DNA from: Bacillota bacterium | Lineage (GTDB): Bacteria; Bacillota; Clostridia; DSM-8532 | Reading direction: 5' to 3' | Assembly: GCA_022702935.2 (NCBI GenBank) | Contig: JAKIML020000043.1 | Span: forward strand, 1 to 64,000 | DNA length: 64,000 nt | In this document: piece by piece, positions 17,154 through 25,855 of the stretch | How positions within the stretch are numbered: position 1 is the stretch's first letter | Layout: each line of letters starts with the position of its first letter | Made by a program: the position numbers and the translations under genes | The notes under the pieces: model-generated | Database searches by the model: none | The model's input: only the letters and a program-made list of their open reading frames with translations | What the model was told of the DNA's origin: nothing

Positions 17154-17206
17154 GATGATGCCGCTGAGGAACCCTTTGTCTTTTACGGTTCAAAAGGAGG
17201 ATATAA

Positions 17207-19024
17207 ATGTTTAATAAATTGAAACTGTTGATGCGATTCATGCGGGGAAGCGGCATGACTTACGCCATCAGTATTGTGGCTGTTTTGTTTATGACTGTGT
17301 TCGGGGCTGTTACCCCCCTGGTTATAAAGACTACTGTGGACTCCATCATTGGGGATGAGCCTTTAAATCTGCCTTCATGGACGAAAAATATCATGGAGCA
17401 AATTGGGGGACTGGCATTTATACGCCAGAATCTCTGGACCGTCCTGATCCTGTTGGTGGCAATTACAGTACTGCAGGGAATCTTCATGTATTTAAAGGGA
17501 AAGCTGTCGGCAGTGGCGGCTCAGGAGTCTTCAAAGAGGGTCAGGGAGAAACTCTATGACCATTTGATGCACCTGCCCTTTGACTATCATGTTAAGGCGC
17601 AGACAGGTGATATTGTCCAGCGATGCACCTCGGACATCGAAACCGTCCAGAATTTTGTTTCGGGCCAGCTTATTGAAGCGCTGCAGATCATCATGCAGGT
17701 CATTGTGGTCATGGGCATTATGATTTCCATGAGCTTTAAATACACCCTTATCTCCATTGTCCTGATACCCATTATATTGGTCATTACCATCCGGTTCTTT
17801 ATCAATATGATGAAGATATTTCTCCAAACCGATGAAGCTGAAGGTATTATGTCCACAGCCCTCCAGGAGAATCTGACCGGGGTTCGTGTGGTCAAGGCCT
17901 TCGGTGCACAGAACTTTGAGATGGAGAAGTTTGATGAGAAGAACAGGAACTATAAAAACCTGAACCTGAAGATTGTGGAGCTGATGGCTGATTTCTGGAG
18001 CGGGACCGACCTTTTGTGCATGCTCCAGCACGCCCTGGTACTGACCATTGGTACCTTCTGGGTGGTTGAAGGGGATATTACCATAGGAACCCTGATAGCC
18101 TTCTCATCCTATGCGGGAATGCTTGTATGGCCCTTAAGAAGCTTAGGCCAAATGATGGGATTTATGGGCCAGGCCTTTGTTTCGCTGGGACGTATCCATG
18201 AGATCCTGGACACCAAGCCCGAGGACTATACAGAGGGCCGCAAGGACGTACCCATTCATGGTGAGATTGTCTTTGACAACGTGCGCTTTGAGTACGAACC
18301 TGGAAAGCCCATCCTGAACGGGCTCAGCTTTAAAATTGAGAAAGGAACCACCGTGGCCATTTTGGGAGCCACCGGCTCGGGCAAAAGCTCCCTGGTGCAT
18401 TTGCTGCTGAGGTTGTATGATTATCAGGGGGGCCATATCACCATTGACGGTGTTGAGCTCTCCCAAATCAGCCGGGAATGGATCAGAAAGCATGTGGGCA
18501 TTGTGCTTCAGGAGCCCTTCCTGTTCTCCAGAAACATCCGGGAGAACATTCGTATCGGCGACGCTTCCATTAATGATGAGGACATCTGTCGCGCCGCACA
18601 AACCGCATCCATTCATGATGCCATCCTGGAATTTGAGAAGGGCTATGATACCATTGTGGGAGAAAGAGGGGTTACCCTTTCAGGAGGACAGCGGCAACGG
18701 GTTGCCATTGCCAGAACTGTTGCTAAGGATGTTCCCATTCTGATCTTTGATGACTCCTTAAGCGCCGTGGATACTGAGACCGATGCCCAAATCCGCCAGG
18801 CGCTGCGGGAAAGAAGAAAGGACACCACCACCATTATTATCTCCCACCGTATAACAACTCTGGCTGAGGCCGATAAAATTCTTGTCCTGGACAAAGGCTG
18901 CATTGTGGAATCGGGTTCCCATGAGGAGCTCATTGCCAAAGAAGGGCTGTATAAAAAGATTTGGGAAATTCAAAGCTCCCTGGGTGAGGATCTTGTTGAA
19001 GCCATGCCTGCCGCATCCGTGTAG
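17207..19024 (+). CDS. Heterodimeric ABC exporter half, degenerate-site subunit (BmrC/TM287-like)
   Basis: The 605-residue product fuses six membrane helices (about residues 15-320) to a nucleotide-binding domain with Walker A GATGSGKSS and canonical signature LSGGQRQR. The residue after Walker B is Asp516 (ILIFDDSLSAVD) where active ABC exporters have the catalytic Glu; the H-loop His is kept (ISHR). A Walker-B Asp in one subunit together with a degenerate signature in the other is the fingerprint of heterodimeric exporters such as TM287/288, LmrCD and BmrCD. AAAGGAGG precedes ATG. The partner gene begins 32 bases downstream. Likely function is export of drugs or lipophilic compounds. Confidence 0.93.
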   Translation: MFNKLKLLMRFMRGSGMTYAISIVAVLFMTVFGAVTPLVIKTTVDSIIGDEPLNLPSWTKNIMEQIGGLAFIRQNLWTVLILLVAITVLQGIFMYLKGKLSAVAAQESSKRVREKLYDHLMHLPFDYHVKAQTGDIVQRCTSDIETVQNFVSGQLIEALQIIMQVIVVMGIMISMSFKYTLISIVLIPIILVITIRFFINMMKIFLQTDEAEGIMSTALQENLTGVRVVKAFGAQNFEMEKFDEKNRNYKNLNLKIVELMADFWSGTDLLCMLQHALVLTIGTFWVVEGDITIGTLIAFSSYAGMLVWPLRSLGQMMGFMGQAFVSLGRIHEILDTKPEDYTEGRKDVPIHGEIVFDNVRFEYEPGKPILNGLSFKIEKGTTVAILGATGSGKSSLVHLLLRLYDYQGGHITIDGVELSQISREWIRKHVGIVLQEPFLFSRNIRENIRIGDASINDEDICRAAQTASIHDAILEFEKGYDTIVGERGVTLSGGQRQRVAIARTVAKDVPILIFDDSLSAVDTETDAQIRQALRERRKDTTTIIISHRITTLAEADKILVLDKGCIVESGSHEELIAKEGLYKKIWEIQSSLGEDLVEAMPAASV

Positions 19025-19056
19025 ACTAATCCTGATGTAGAAAGGATGAAGAACTC

Positions 19057-20880
19057 ATGCATTATGAGGAACAGGAATACAGTAAACGCCTTGATCTCAA
19101 TACTATTAAAAAACTTGCTGTATTCGCAAAACCCTATAAAAAGGGTATTATCACATTAATTATACAGATGGTTCTGCTGGCCTTGGTGGATGCCTTCTTC
19201 CCCAAGCTCAACCAGTATGCCATAGATCATTTTGCGGTTAAAAAGACACTGGATGGCTTCTGGATCTACTGTGTGTTTGCCGTGGTGTTGGTGGTTTTCC
19301 AGGCATTGAATGTTCGTCTTATGATTCACAATGCCGGAACCATAGAGAACAGCATTCCTTATGATATTCGAAAGGCGGCCTTTAAGAAGCTTCAGGAGCT
19401 TCCCCTGGCCTACTATGACAGAACCCCGGTGGGCTGGCTTATGGCCAGGCTGACCTCCGATGTCAGAAGGATAGGGGCTACCCTGTCCTGGCATGTGGTG
19501 GATTTCTTCTGGTCCATCTTTCTGGTGGTATTGATGACCATCTTCATGCTGGCTACCAACGTGGGCTATGCCCTGCTGGTGCTCTCGGTAGTCCCCTTGC
19601 TGGTGATTATCAGCATGATTTTCCAGAAGAAGATCCTCCATAACTACAGAAAGAACAGAAAATACAATTCTCAGATCACCGCCGGATTCAATGAAGGGAT
19701 TACGGGCGCTAAGACCATCAAGTCCCTAGGTGCCGAGGAGCACATGCTGGACGAGTTTAAAAAGGTCACCACTGAGATGCGGAACTTCACCATCAGAGCG
19801 GCCACCATTTCGTCCCTCTATACGCCCATCATCATATTCCTGGGCAGTATTGCAACGGGATTGGTGCTCTGGAAGGGCGGCATTGAGGTGCGTGGGCAGA
19901 TTACCAGCTACGGAACACTGGTTCTGTTCACCTCATATGCGGTACAGTTCTTCGAGCCTGTTAAGCAGTTTGCCAGGGTGTTTACCGAACTCCAATACAC
20001 CCAGGCCTCTGCCGAACGTGTAGTAACACTGCTGGAAACCGAGAATGATATTGTGGACAGTGAGGACGTTATTCAGCTTTTTGGAACTATGTTTGAGTCC
20101 AACCGTGAAGAATGGCCCAAGTTTAAAGGCGACATTGAGTTTAAGAATGTGACCTTCCGCTATAAAGAGGGCGGAAACATCCTTGAAAACTTTAATTTGA
20201 CCATTAAGGCCGGTGAGAAGATAGCCCTTGTTGGAGAAACGGGCTCGGGAAAGACCACCATTGTCAATCTGGCCTGCCGCTTCTATGAGCCCACTGAGGG
20301 TCAGATCCTTATTGACGGTGTGGATTACCGGGAACGCCCCCTGCTGTGGCTGTATTCCAACATTGGCTATGTGCTTCAGGAGCCCCATCTCTTCAGCGGC
20401 ACCGTAAGGGAGAACATTGCTTACGGGCGCCAGGGCGCTACTCAGGAGGATATTGAAGCTGCGGCCAAGATCGTCAATGCCCATGACTTCATAGTCAACC
20501 TGGAGAATGGTTATGATTCGGAGGTAGGCGAGCGGGGAAGCCGTTTATCTACCGGTCAGAAGCAGTTGATATCCTTTGCCCGGGCCATTTTGTCCGACCC
20601 CGGCATGTTTGTTCTGGATGAGGCCACTTCTTCGGTGGACACCGAGACTGAGCATCTTATACAGGATGCCCTCAACAAGGCTTTGGAGGGAAGAACCAGC
20701 TTTATCATTGCTCACAGGCTCTCCACCATACGCTCGGCAGACCGCATCCTTGTCATTGATAAGGGCCGGATCATTGAAGAAGGGACCCATAAGCAGCTCA
20801 TCAAGAAGAAGGGCCACTATTATCAACTCTATACCAATCAGCTCATTGAAGAACAGGAAAAGGCGGCATTTGCCCAATAG
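19057..20880 (+). CDS. Heterodimeric ABC exporter half, catalytic-site subunit (BmrD/TM288-like)
   Basis: The 607-residue product has the same six-helix plus ATPase plan as its partner, with Walker A GETGSGKTT, Walker B FVLDEATSSVD (catalytic Glu522) and H-loop IAHRLST. Its signature is LSTGQKQ rather than LSGGQ. It therefore supplies the good Walker B to the active site and the poor signature to the degenerate site, fitting the upstream subunit exactly. A hairpin terminator follows the stop. The pair should act as one asymmetric exporter in the cytoplasmic membrane. Confidence 0.93.
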   Translation: MHYEEQEYSKRLDLNTIKKLAVFAKPYKKGIITLIIQMVLLALVDAFFPKLNQYAIDHFAVKKTLDGFWIYCVFAVVLVVFQALNVRLMIHNAGTIENSIPYDIRKAAFKKLQELPLAYYDRTPVGWLMARLTSDVRRIGATLSWHVVDFFWSIFLVVLMTIFMLATNVGYALLVLSVVPLLVIISMIFQKKILHNYRKNRKYNSQITAGFNEGITGAKTIKSLGAEEHMLDEFKKVTTEMRNFTIRAATISSLYTPIIIFLGSIATGLVLWKGGIEVRGQITSYGTLVLFTSYAVQFFEPVKQFARVFTELQYTQASAERVVTLLETENDIVDSEDVIQLFGTMFESNREEWPKFKGDIEFKNVTFRYKEGGNILENFNLTIKAGEKIALVGETGSGKTTIVNLACRFYEPTEGQILIDGVDYRERPLLWLYSNIGYVLQEPHLFSGTVRENIAYGRQGATQEDIEAAAKIVNAHDFIVNLENGYDSEVGERGSRLSTGQKQLISFARAILSDPGMFVLDEATSSVDTETEHLIQDALNKALEGRTSFIIAHRLSTIRSADRILVIDKGRIIEEGTHKQLIKKKGHYYQLYTNQLIEEQEKAAFAQ

Positions 20881-20895
20881 ACCTGAAAGAAAAAA

Positions 20896-20927
20896 GCAGC
20901 TCCACCTGACATGGGTGGAGCTTTATA
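20896..20927 (+). terminator. Bidirectional terminator after the exporter genes
   Basis: AGCTCCACC (20898-20906) pairs with GGTGGAGCT (20914-20922) around seven bases. It lies between convergent genes and is T-flanked on both strands. Confidence 0.8.
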
Positions 20928-20941
20928 TTAGGTAAGGCTGC

Positions 20942-22795
20942 TTAGAAGACCTTGTATCTGCATTGCTTGTTATTCAGCAGGTTTTGCTCGGCCTTGTGGT
21001 AAATGATGTCGAAATCGTTATCCACACTACCCAGGGCCGAGCCCCAACTTATACTGATGGCATAGGGCTTGTTGATGGTGCGGTTGACCTCATTAAGCCC
21101 ATTGGTGAAACGATTGACGATGGTCTTTATGGGGTCGCTCTGGATATTCTTAACCAGGATAACATACCGTTCACAACTCTGATGGGAAAGGAAATCGTCA
21201 TCCCGAATGGATTTTGACAAGAGCTGGGACACCTTGGAGATGGTAAATTCACCCTCATCAAAGCCATACTTGGAGTTAATCTCAAAGAAGTTGTCTATCT
21301 CTACCAGTATAAGCACATATTCACCTGTACTGCTCCTGCGGTGCTGTAGCATATTGGCCGCCAGAAAACGAAGATGATTGAGCTTGTCCAGGTTCTCTTT
21401 CACCGTCAGCTCGTTCAAGCGCTTATTGGATTTTTTGAGGCTTTCATGGGCATCCAGAAGCCTTCTTTCAATTTCCCGCTGCTCCTTGGCCTGGTATTGG
21501 CTGCCTAAATAATGGCACAGCTCCAGACCCAGGTCGTCAATGAACGGCGCCAAAGCTTCATAGGCCGAAATAAGCAGAAAACCATACTGATTCTTGCTGA
21601 AATAGAGCGGTTTGATGAGTATGGGCTCCTGAATGTCCTCAAAAAACTGATCGGGCAGGATGTCGGAGAACGGGAAGGGCTTGTTATAGGTGATGACCTT
21701 CCCCCGGGAATACCCATAGAACAGGGTTCCTTTAAGGTTGGGCCGCAATTGCGTGTCGTCAAAAGGAATAACCTCGGGATAGCAGACTATATAACAATGG
21801 GAAATATTATTCTCTTCCAAATAGCTGGTCAGCTCCTGGTTAAGCTCCACCGAGTCAAGCAACTGGAGCCGCCCATTTAAACGATAGGAGCTGATATAGG
21901 GGAAGGGAGAATCAAACTTCAGATCTTCCTTAAGGCTGCAGCCGCAGGACTCACGAAGGAGAAGCTCGGGCTCCACCGTATAGGTCGTCCTTTTGTTCCG
22001 CTGGCTGAAGATGAGCTCAAACAGGGCAGATACCGACTTTTTGGCCATCTCGTCAAAACGCTGACTGACAGTGGTTATCAACGGCGGGCAATAATCAAAA
22101 TAGCCTGTTCCGTCAAAGCCGGACACAGCCACATCATCAGGAACACGAATCCCATGATCAAAAAAGCAGCGAATGGCTCCCAGTGCCATTTCATCATTGG
22201 CGCAAACCACCGCATCAATCTCTTTTCGTTTAATGGGCTCTACAAGAACCTTGGCATGGTTGTAGCCCGAGGTATATCGGAAATTTCCCGACAGAAGGAA
22301 TTCTGGCTTCACGGTCAAACCATGCTTTTGAAGAATGTCCAAAAAGGTTTTCTTGCGCTCATTGGATTCCTGATGGGCCAGGGGTCCGCCAATATGAGCG
22401 AATTTCGTATAATGGTGGGTCTCAATAAGGTGAGAAACCACTTGATGAAAACCAATGGAATTATTCAGCCTGATGGAGGTGAGCTCATCGAAATCTACAC
22501 CAATTGATACAACAGGCAGGTCTATAGCCCGTGCAAACTCCTCCACAATTGCGTTGCCACAGTTTGTATTAACGGCGCTTGAAAGAATCAGCAAACCATC
22601 CAGGCGCTCTTGCCGAATTATCCTGAGCAGTGTATTACTTGTAAAATTTTTCAAGGAATTGTTGTCAAGACTATGCCCCTCAAAGACTATGAGGCTTGCC
22701 TTTCGTTCCTTAAGCTCTTGAGCAATCCATTTGTAGAAACTTAAACAATAGCTGCTGTCAAAAACACCTATGAGTAGACCTATTCTCATAACCAC
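20942..22795 (-). CDS. Cytoplasmic LacI-type sugar-binding fold fused to a degenerate GGDEF domain
   Basis: The 617-residue product begins directly with a periplasmic-binding-protein type I fold (MRIGLLIGVFDSSYCLSFYK... to about residue 290, with VSHLIETHHYTKFAHIGGP and VVCANDEMALGAIRCFFDHG). This is the ligand domain of LacI regulators, but no helix-turn-helix precedes it and no signal peptide is present. A middle region (about 300-450) and a short coiled coil lead to a C-terminal GGDEF-like domain (about 470-617), recognisable from ILVEIDNFFEINSKYGFDEGE. The expected GGDEF signature reads SCERYV, so the domain should not make c-di-GMP. It may bind nucleotide or serve as a dimeriser. The start is GTG 22795 or ATG 22789. 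Confidence 0.8.
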   Translation of the reverse strand: MVMRIGLLIGVFDSSYCLSFYKWIAQELKERKASLIVFEGHSLDNNSLKNFTSNTLLRIIRQERLDGLLILSSAVNTNCGNAIVEEFARAIDLPVVSIGVDFDELTSIRLNNSIGFHQVVSHLIETHHYTKFAHIGGPLAHQESNERKKTFLDILQKHGLTVKPEFLLSGNFRYTSGYNHAKVLVEPIKRKEIDAVVCANDEMALGAIRCFFDHGIRVPDDVAVSGFDGTGYFDYCPPLITTVSQRFDEMAKKSVSALFELIFSQRNKRTTYTVEPELLLRESCGCSLKEDLKFDSPFPYISSYRLNGRLQLLDSVELNQELTSYLEENNISHCYIVCYPEVIPFDDTQLRPNLKGTLFYGYSRGKVITYNKPFPFSDILPDQFFEDIQEPILIKPLYFSKNQYGFLLISAYEALAPFIDDLGLELCHYLGSQYQAKEQREIERRLLDAHESLKKSNKRLNELTVKENLDKLNHLRFLAANMLQHRRSSTGEYVLILVEIDNFFEINSKYGFDEGEFTISKVSQLLSKSIRDDDFLSHQSCERYVILVKNIQSDPIKTIVNRFTNGLNEVNRTINKPYAISISWGSALGSVDNDFDIIYHKAEQNLLNNKQCRYKVF

Positions 22796-22944
22796 CCGCT
22801 ACCTTTACCCTCTTGGATAGCAACTATCCTTAAAAACTTATTACCACCGTAAGCCAAAAAATAACAGGAATATGCATCAATACCACCAATTAATGAGTGT
22901 CATTTTACACAAAAGGAAGGGGTTCCTGGAAGGTATTTTTTCCG

Positions 22945-22973
22945 TTGACGTAACGTGTAAAAATGTCTATAAT
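22945..22973 (+). promoter_or_regulatory. Sigma-A promoter of the M-box/corA transcript
   Basis: TTGACG (22945-22950) and TATAAT (22968-22973) are 17 bases apart, a near-consensus promoter with a start near 22980. Confidence 0.85.
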
Positions 22974-22995
22974 TGAGTTGACTTAAAGTCTCTTA

Positions 22996-23150
22996 GAATC
23001 TCTATTAGGTGAGGCTCCTATACAGATAAATGCTGCTGCCCGGAAACGTCGAGAGACGCCAATGGGTGAACAGACTCTACCGGATTAAGGTCTTGTCTAA
23101 TGTAGCTGGTGAAAGCCTAAGCTGTATAGTGCCAAAGCTCAATGACGGGA
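22996..23150 (+). promoter_or_regulatory. Mg2+ riboswitch (M-box, ykoK leader)
   Basis: The leader carries the M-box core almost unchanged: TTAGGTGAGGCTCCTATAC, GCTGCTGCCCGGAAACGTCG, AGAGACGCCAATGGGTGAAC, then GCTGGTGAAAGCC and AGTGCCAAAGCTC. It is followed by a hairpin terminator and then by corA. High Mg2+ stabilises the aptamer and favours termination in this family. It is transcribed from the promoter just upstream. Confidence 0.95.
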
Positions 23151-23179
23151 GTGTGATCATTATGGATAGTAGTGATGGT

Positions 23180-23205
23180 AATCCGCTCCGGCGGATTTTT
23201 CTTAT
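23180..23205 (+). terminator. M-box expression-platform terminator
   Basis: AATCCGC (23180-23186) and GCGGATT (23191-23197) form a tight hairpin with a TCCG loop followed by TTTCTT. The 134 bases from here to corA contain further short hairpins but no motif I recognise. Confidence 0.85.
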
Positions 23206-23339
23206 ATTGTCAATTCAGGCAGGTCAAAGGGTTGTAATTCCCTAGTCTTTCAGGGATGTGCAAGCCTTAAATTAAGCCTGCGAAGGCCCGTTGGGTATTT
23301 TTCAAAGAGGTGATTTTTATAGAAAGAAGGTGATTTCCG

Positions 23340-24281
23340 ATGATGGAAATCTTAAAGTCTCACGATCGTGGGGCTGAGTTAATTGCGCTTGATTTCATTG
23401 AAAAAGGCAGCTGGATTAATTTAGTCGCTCCTACTGAGGACGAACTGAATCTGGTGATAAAGAATATAGGTCTTGAGCGAAGTATGCTTGTAGACCCCTT
23501 GGATGATGAAGAAAAACCGCGTATTGAAGTTGACGACGACCAGACACTTATCATTGTTGACGTTCCCTATGTTTTTGAGGATGAGCAGTCCATTAAGTTT
23601 GAAACAGTACCTTTAGGCCTTTTGCTGGTGCGGGATGACTATATCATCACCATCAGCAGCAAGCAGACCTCTGTTTTTGATCGCTTCAGAAACGGCCAGA
23701 TAAAGGACTTTTATACACATAAAAAGACCCGGTTTATACTGCAGATACTTTACCATGTGGCGAAAGACTATTTGAAGTACTTAAAGCACATTGACAAGAA
23801 AAGTGAGTTTCTTGAAAAGGCTTTGCATAAATCACTGAGAAACAAGGAACTGTATAAGCTTCTGGAGCTGAGTAAGAGCCTTGTCTACTTCACCACATCC
23901 TTACGATCCAATGAAATCGTTCTTGAACGACTGCTCAGAGGCAAGTTCATCAAGATGTATGAGGAGGATCAGGAGCTTCTGGAGGATACCATTATCGAGA
24001 ATAAACAGGCCATCGAGATGTCCAATATCTACAGCACCATCTTAAGCGGCACCATGGATGCCTTTGCCTCGGTGATATCCAATAACCAGAACAGTGTGAT
24101 GAAGTTCCTGGCGGCGATTACCATCGTCATTTCGCTGCCCAATATTGTCTATAGCTTCTTTGGACAGAACTTCCCCATACCCTTCAGTGACAACCCCTTT
24201 ATGTGGTTGTATGTGCTCATTGGGTCCATTGTTCTTTCCCTGGCTGTGGCCTTTGTCCTCTATAGACGGGATATGTTCTGA
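23340..24281 (+). CDS. corA: CorA-family magnesium transporter with a GQN motif
   Basis: The 313-residue product has the cytoplasmic alpha/beta funnel domain (residues 1-240) and two C-terminal helices, ending in the basic tail YRRDMF typical of CorA. The family signature at the end of helix 1 is normally Gly-Met-Asn; here it reads GQN (residues 275-277, in FFGQNFP). CorA pentamers carry Mg2+, Co2+ or Ni2+ down the membrane potential. The M-box leader shows that this protein is part of Mg2+ homeostasis despite the altered filter residue. The start has GAAGGTGAT upstream; ATG 23340 and ATG 23343 are equally possible. Confidence 0.92.
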   Translation: MMEILKSHDRGAELIALDFIEKGSWINLVAPTEDELNLVIKNIGLERSMLVDPLDDEEKPRIEVDDDQTLIIVDVPYVFEDEQSIKFETVPLGLLLVRDDYIITISSKQTSVFDRFRNGQIKDFYTHKKTRFILQILYHVAKDYLKYLKHIDKKSEFLEKALHKSLRNKELYKLLELSKSLVYFTTSLRSNEIVLERLLRGKFIKMYEEDQELLEDTIIENKQAIEMSNIYSTILSGTMDAFASVISNNQNSVMKFLAAITIVISLPNIVYSFFGQNFPIPFSDNPFMWLYVLIGSIVLSLAVAFVLYRRDMF

Positions 24282-24310
24282 ATTTGGGCTCAAATAGCGC
24301 AAATTAGGTG

Positions 24311-24339
24311 TTGATTTTTTCTTAAGTTTGTATTATCAT
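24311..24339 (+). promoter_or_regulatory. Promoter of tRNA-Arg
   Basis: TTGATT (24311-24316) and TATCAT (24334-24339) are 17 bases apart, about 28 bases before the tRNA. Confidence 0.6.
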
Positions 24340-24373
24340 AGTTTATGCGCCTTTTCAATAAGGCGCAACCTAT

Positions 24374-24450
24374 GCGCCCATAGCTCAACTGGATAGAGCG
24401 TCTGGCTACGGACCAGAAGGTTGTGGGTTCGACCCCTGCTGGGCGCGCCA
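24374..24450 (+). tRNA. tRNA-Arg (ACG)
   Basis: A 77-base cloverleaf with acceptor GCGCCCA/TGGGCGC, D arm AGCTCAACTGGATAGAGC, anticodon loop CTACGGA (anticodon ACG), T arm GTGGGTTCGACCCCTGC and encoded CCA. It is a single-gene unit with its own promoter and terminator. Confidence 0.95.
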
Positions 24451-24451
24451 A

Positions 24452-24492
24452 AACGGAGCCTGTAAGTTATGACTTACAGGCTCCGTTTCTAT
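24452..24492 (+). terminator. Long perfect terminator of tRNA-Arg
   Basis: A 17-base perfect stem (24452-24468 with 24473-24489) around TATG, ending in TTTCTAT. From here to 24730 (about 240 bases) I see no gene or motif. Confidence 0.9.
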
Positions 24493-24733
24493 ATGCACAG
24501 CTCTATGAGCCGCTTATAAGCACCCTGTATCCCTCCGCCTTGTGCCGGTCTTGATCCTCCCTTTTGCGACGGTCTGGCAGGCGTTTGCTCCAATTAATCA
24601 TTCGTCTTTATCTTGGAGATCTTTATGACGATCTTCCCTCAATTTTAACTATATAATGCTAATTACAGTAAGAGTCGCTATATTTTGGGTTCGTCTTTCC
24701 TTTTTTATTTTGCTCCTCTTACAAGTAAATCAC

Positions 24734-24762
24734 TTGAAAATATATTTAAAGAATTATAAAAT
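24734..24762 (+). promoter_or_regulatory. Promoter of the LacI-family regulator gene
   Basis: TTGAAA (24734-24739) and TAAAAT (24757-24762) are 17 bases apart in an A+T-rich stretch. Confidence 0.6.
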
Positions 24763-24804
24763 TAAAGTATAGAAAAGTTGATTTTTGTGTTTGGAGAGAT
24801 TGAT

Positions 24805-25839
24805 ATGGATAAGAAAAAAAAGCCCCGCCTGAAGGATATTGCGGATAAGTTAGGAATTTCTGTCAATGCCGTATCGTTGGCTCTGAACAATAAAGTGGGT
24901 GTAAGTGATGAAACCAGGCTCCAGGTCCTGAGGGTTGCCGATGATTTGGGGTATCTGGATCAATGCAAGGCGGCCGGGAAAAGGCCGCATTATAACAACA
25001 TCTGTGTTTTGCTTGAGGAAAAGGTCTTTAAGGATACACGGTTCTATCCCAAGGTCATTCTGGGCATTGAAAACGAGGCTAAGGCAAACCATTATGATAC
25101 GCTGCTCAATTTTATCAGCAAGGACAGATATGATGTTCCCCAATGCATTGAGCGCGGAAAGGTCGACGGGATTATTGTCCTCGGTCATATTGACGATGAA
25201 TATCTGAATTTGCTCAAGGCCTTTAAAATTCCCTTAATTCTTGTGGACTACGCTTCCATGTCGGTCAACACCGATGCTGTATTGACACAAAACATACCGG
25301 GAGCCTTTAAGGGGACCGAATATCTTATAAAAAACGGACATCGCCATATTGGATTCTTCGGGGAAATTGATGCTGCCATGAGCTTCAACGAACGATGGCT
25401 GGGCTTTAATATGGCGCTTAATCATTATCACATCCCTGTTTCAAGCGAATATTGCATCACGCGGAATGTAGAGGAGAATGCGCTTAAAAACAACTATCTG
25501 GCAATCGTCGACATGCTTAAGGACATGAAAAGCTTTCCCACGGCCTGGTTTTGTGCCAATGACTCGGCGGCGGCTGTGTTGATCAACGCACTAAAAAACC
25601 TGGGCAAAAAAGTCCCGGACGATATTTCTGTCATGGGCTTTGATGATATTGACATATGCGCAATGACAGAGCCCCAGCTTACGACCATGCACATCAGCAA
25701 GGAGGTCATGGGCATTACAGCAGTAAAAGAACTGCTGGACAACATCAAAGCACCCAATACCATGCAAAGGCATATTCGGCTGCCCGTGAGGCTGAAGGAA
25801 AGGGACTCGGTGCGCCGGATCACCGACGGTAAAAATTAA
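24805..25839 (+). CDS. LacI-family transcriptional regulator of the adjacent sugar operon
   Basis: The 344-residue product has an N-terminal LacI helix-turn-helix (RLKDIADKLGISVNAVSLALNN) and a hinge. A ligand-binding fold follows with GIIVLGHIDDEYL, GHRHIGFFG, CANDSAAAVLINAL and VMGFDDID. The start is ATG 24805 with GGAGAGA upstream; ATG 24778 has no ribosome site. It is followed 111 bases later by the sugar importer genes and probably represses or activates them in response to an oligosaccharide, most likely mannose-containing given the GH130 enzyme (inference). Confidence 0.93.
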   Translation: MDKKKKPRLKDIADKLGISVNAVSLALNNKVGVSDETRLQVLRVADDLGYLDQCKAAGKRPHYNNICVLLEEKVFKDTRFYPKVILGIENEAKANHYDTLLNFISKDRYDVPQCIERGKVDGIIVLGHIDDEYLNLLKAFKIPLILVDYASMSVNTDAVLTQNIPGAFKGTEYLIKNGHRHIGFFGEIDAAMSFNERWLGFNMALNHYHIPVSSEYCITRNVEENALKNNYLAIVDMLKDMKSFPTAWFCANDSAAAVLINALKNLGKKVPDDISVMGFDDIDICAMTEPQLTTMHISKEVMGITAVKELLDNIKAPNTMQRHIRLPVRLKERDSVRRITDGKN

Positions 25840-25855
25840 AGTAAAAAATAAATAA

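Noticed and set aside
24493-24730. Possible gene remnant between tRNA-Arg and the LacI regulator
   Set aside because: No frame longer than a few codons has a ribosome site, and no known motif was found.
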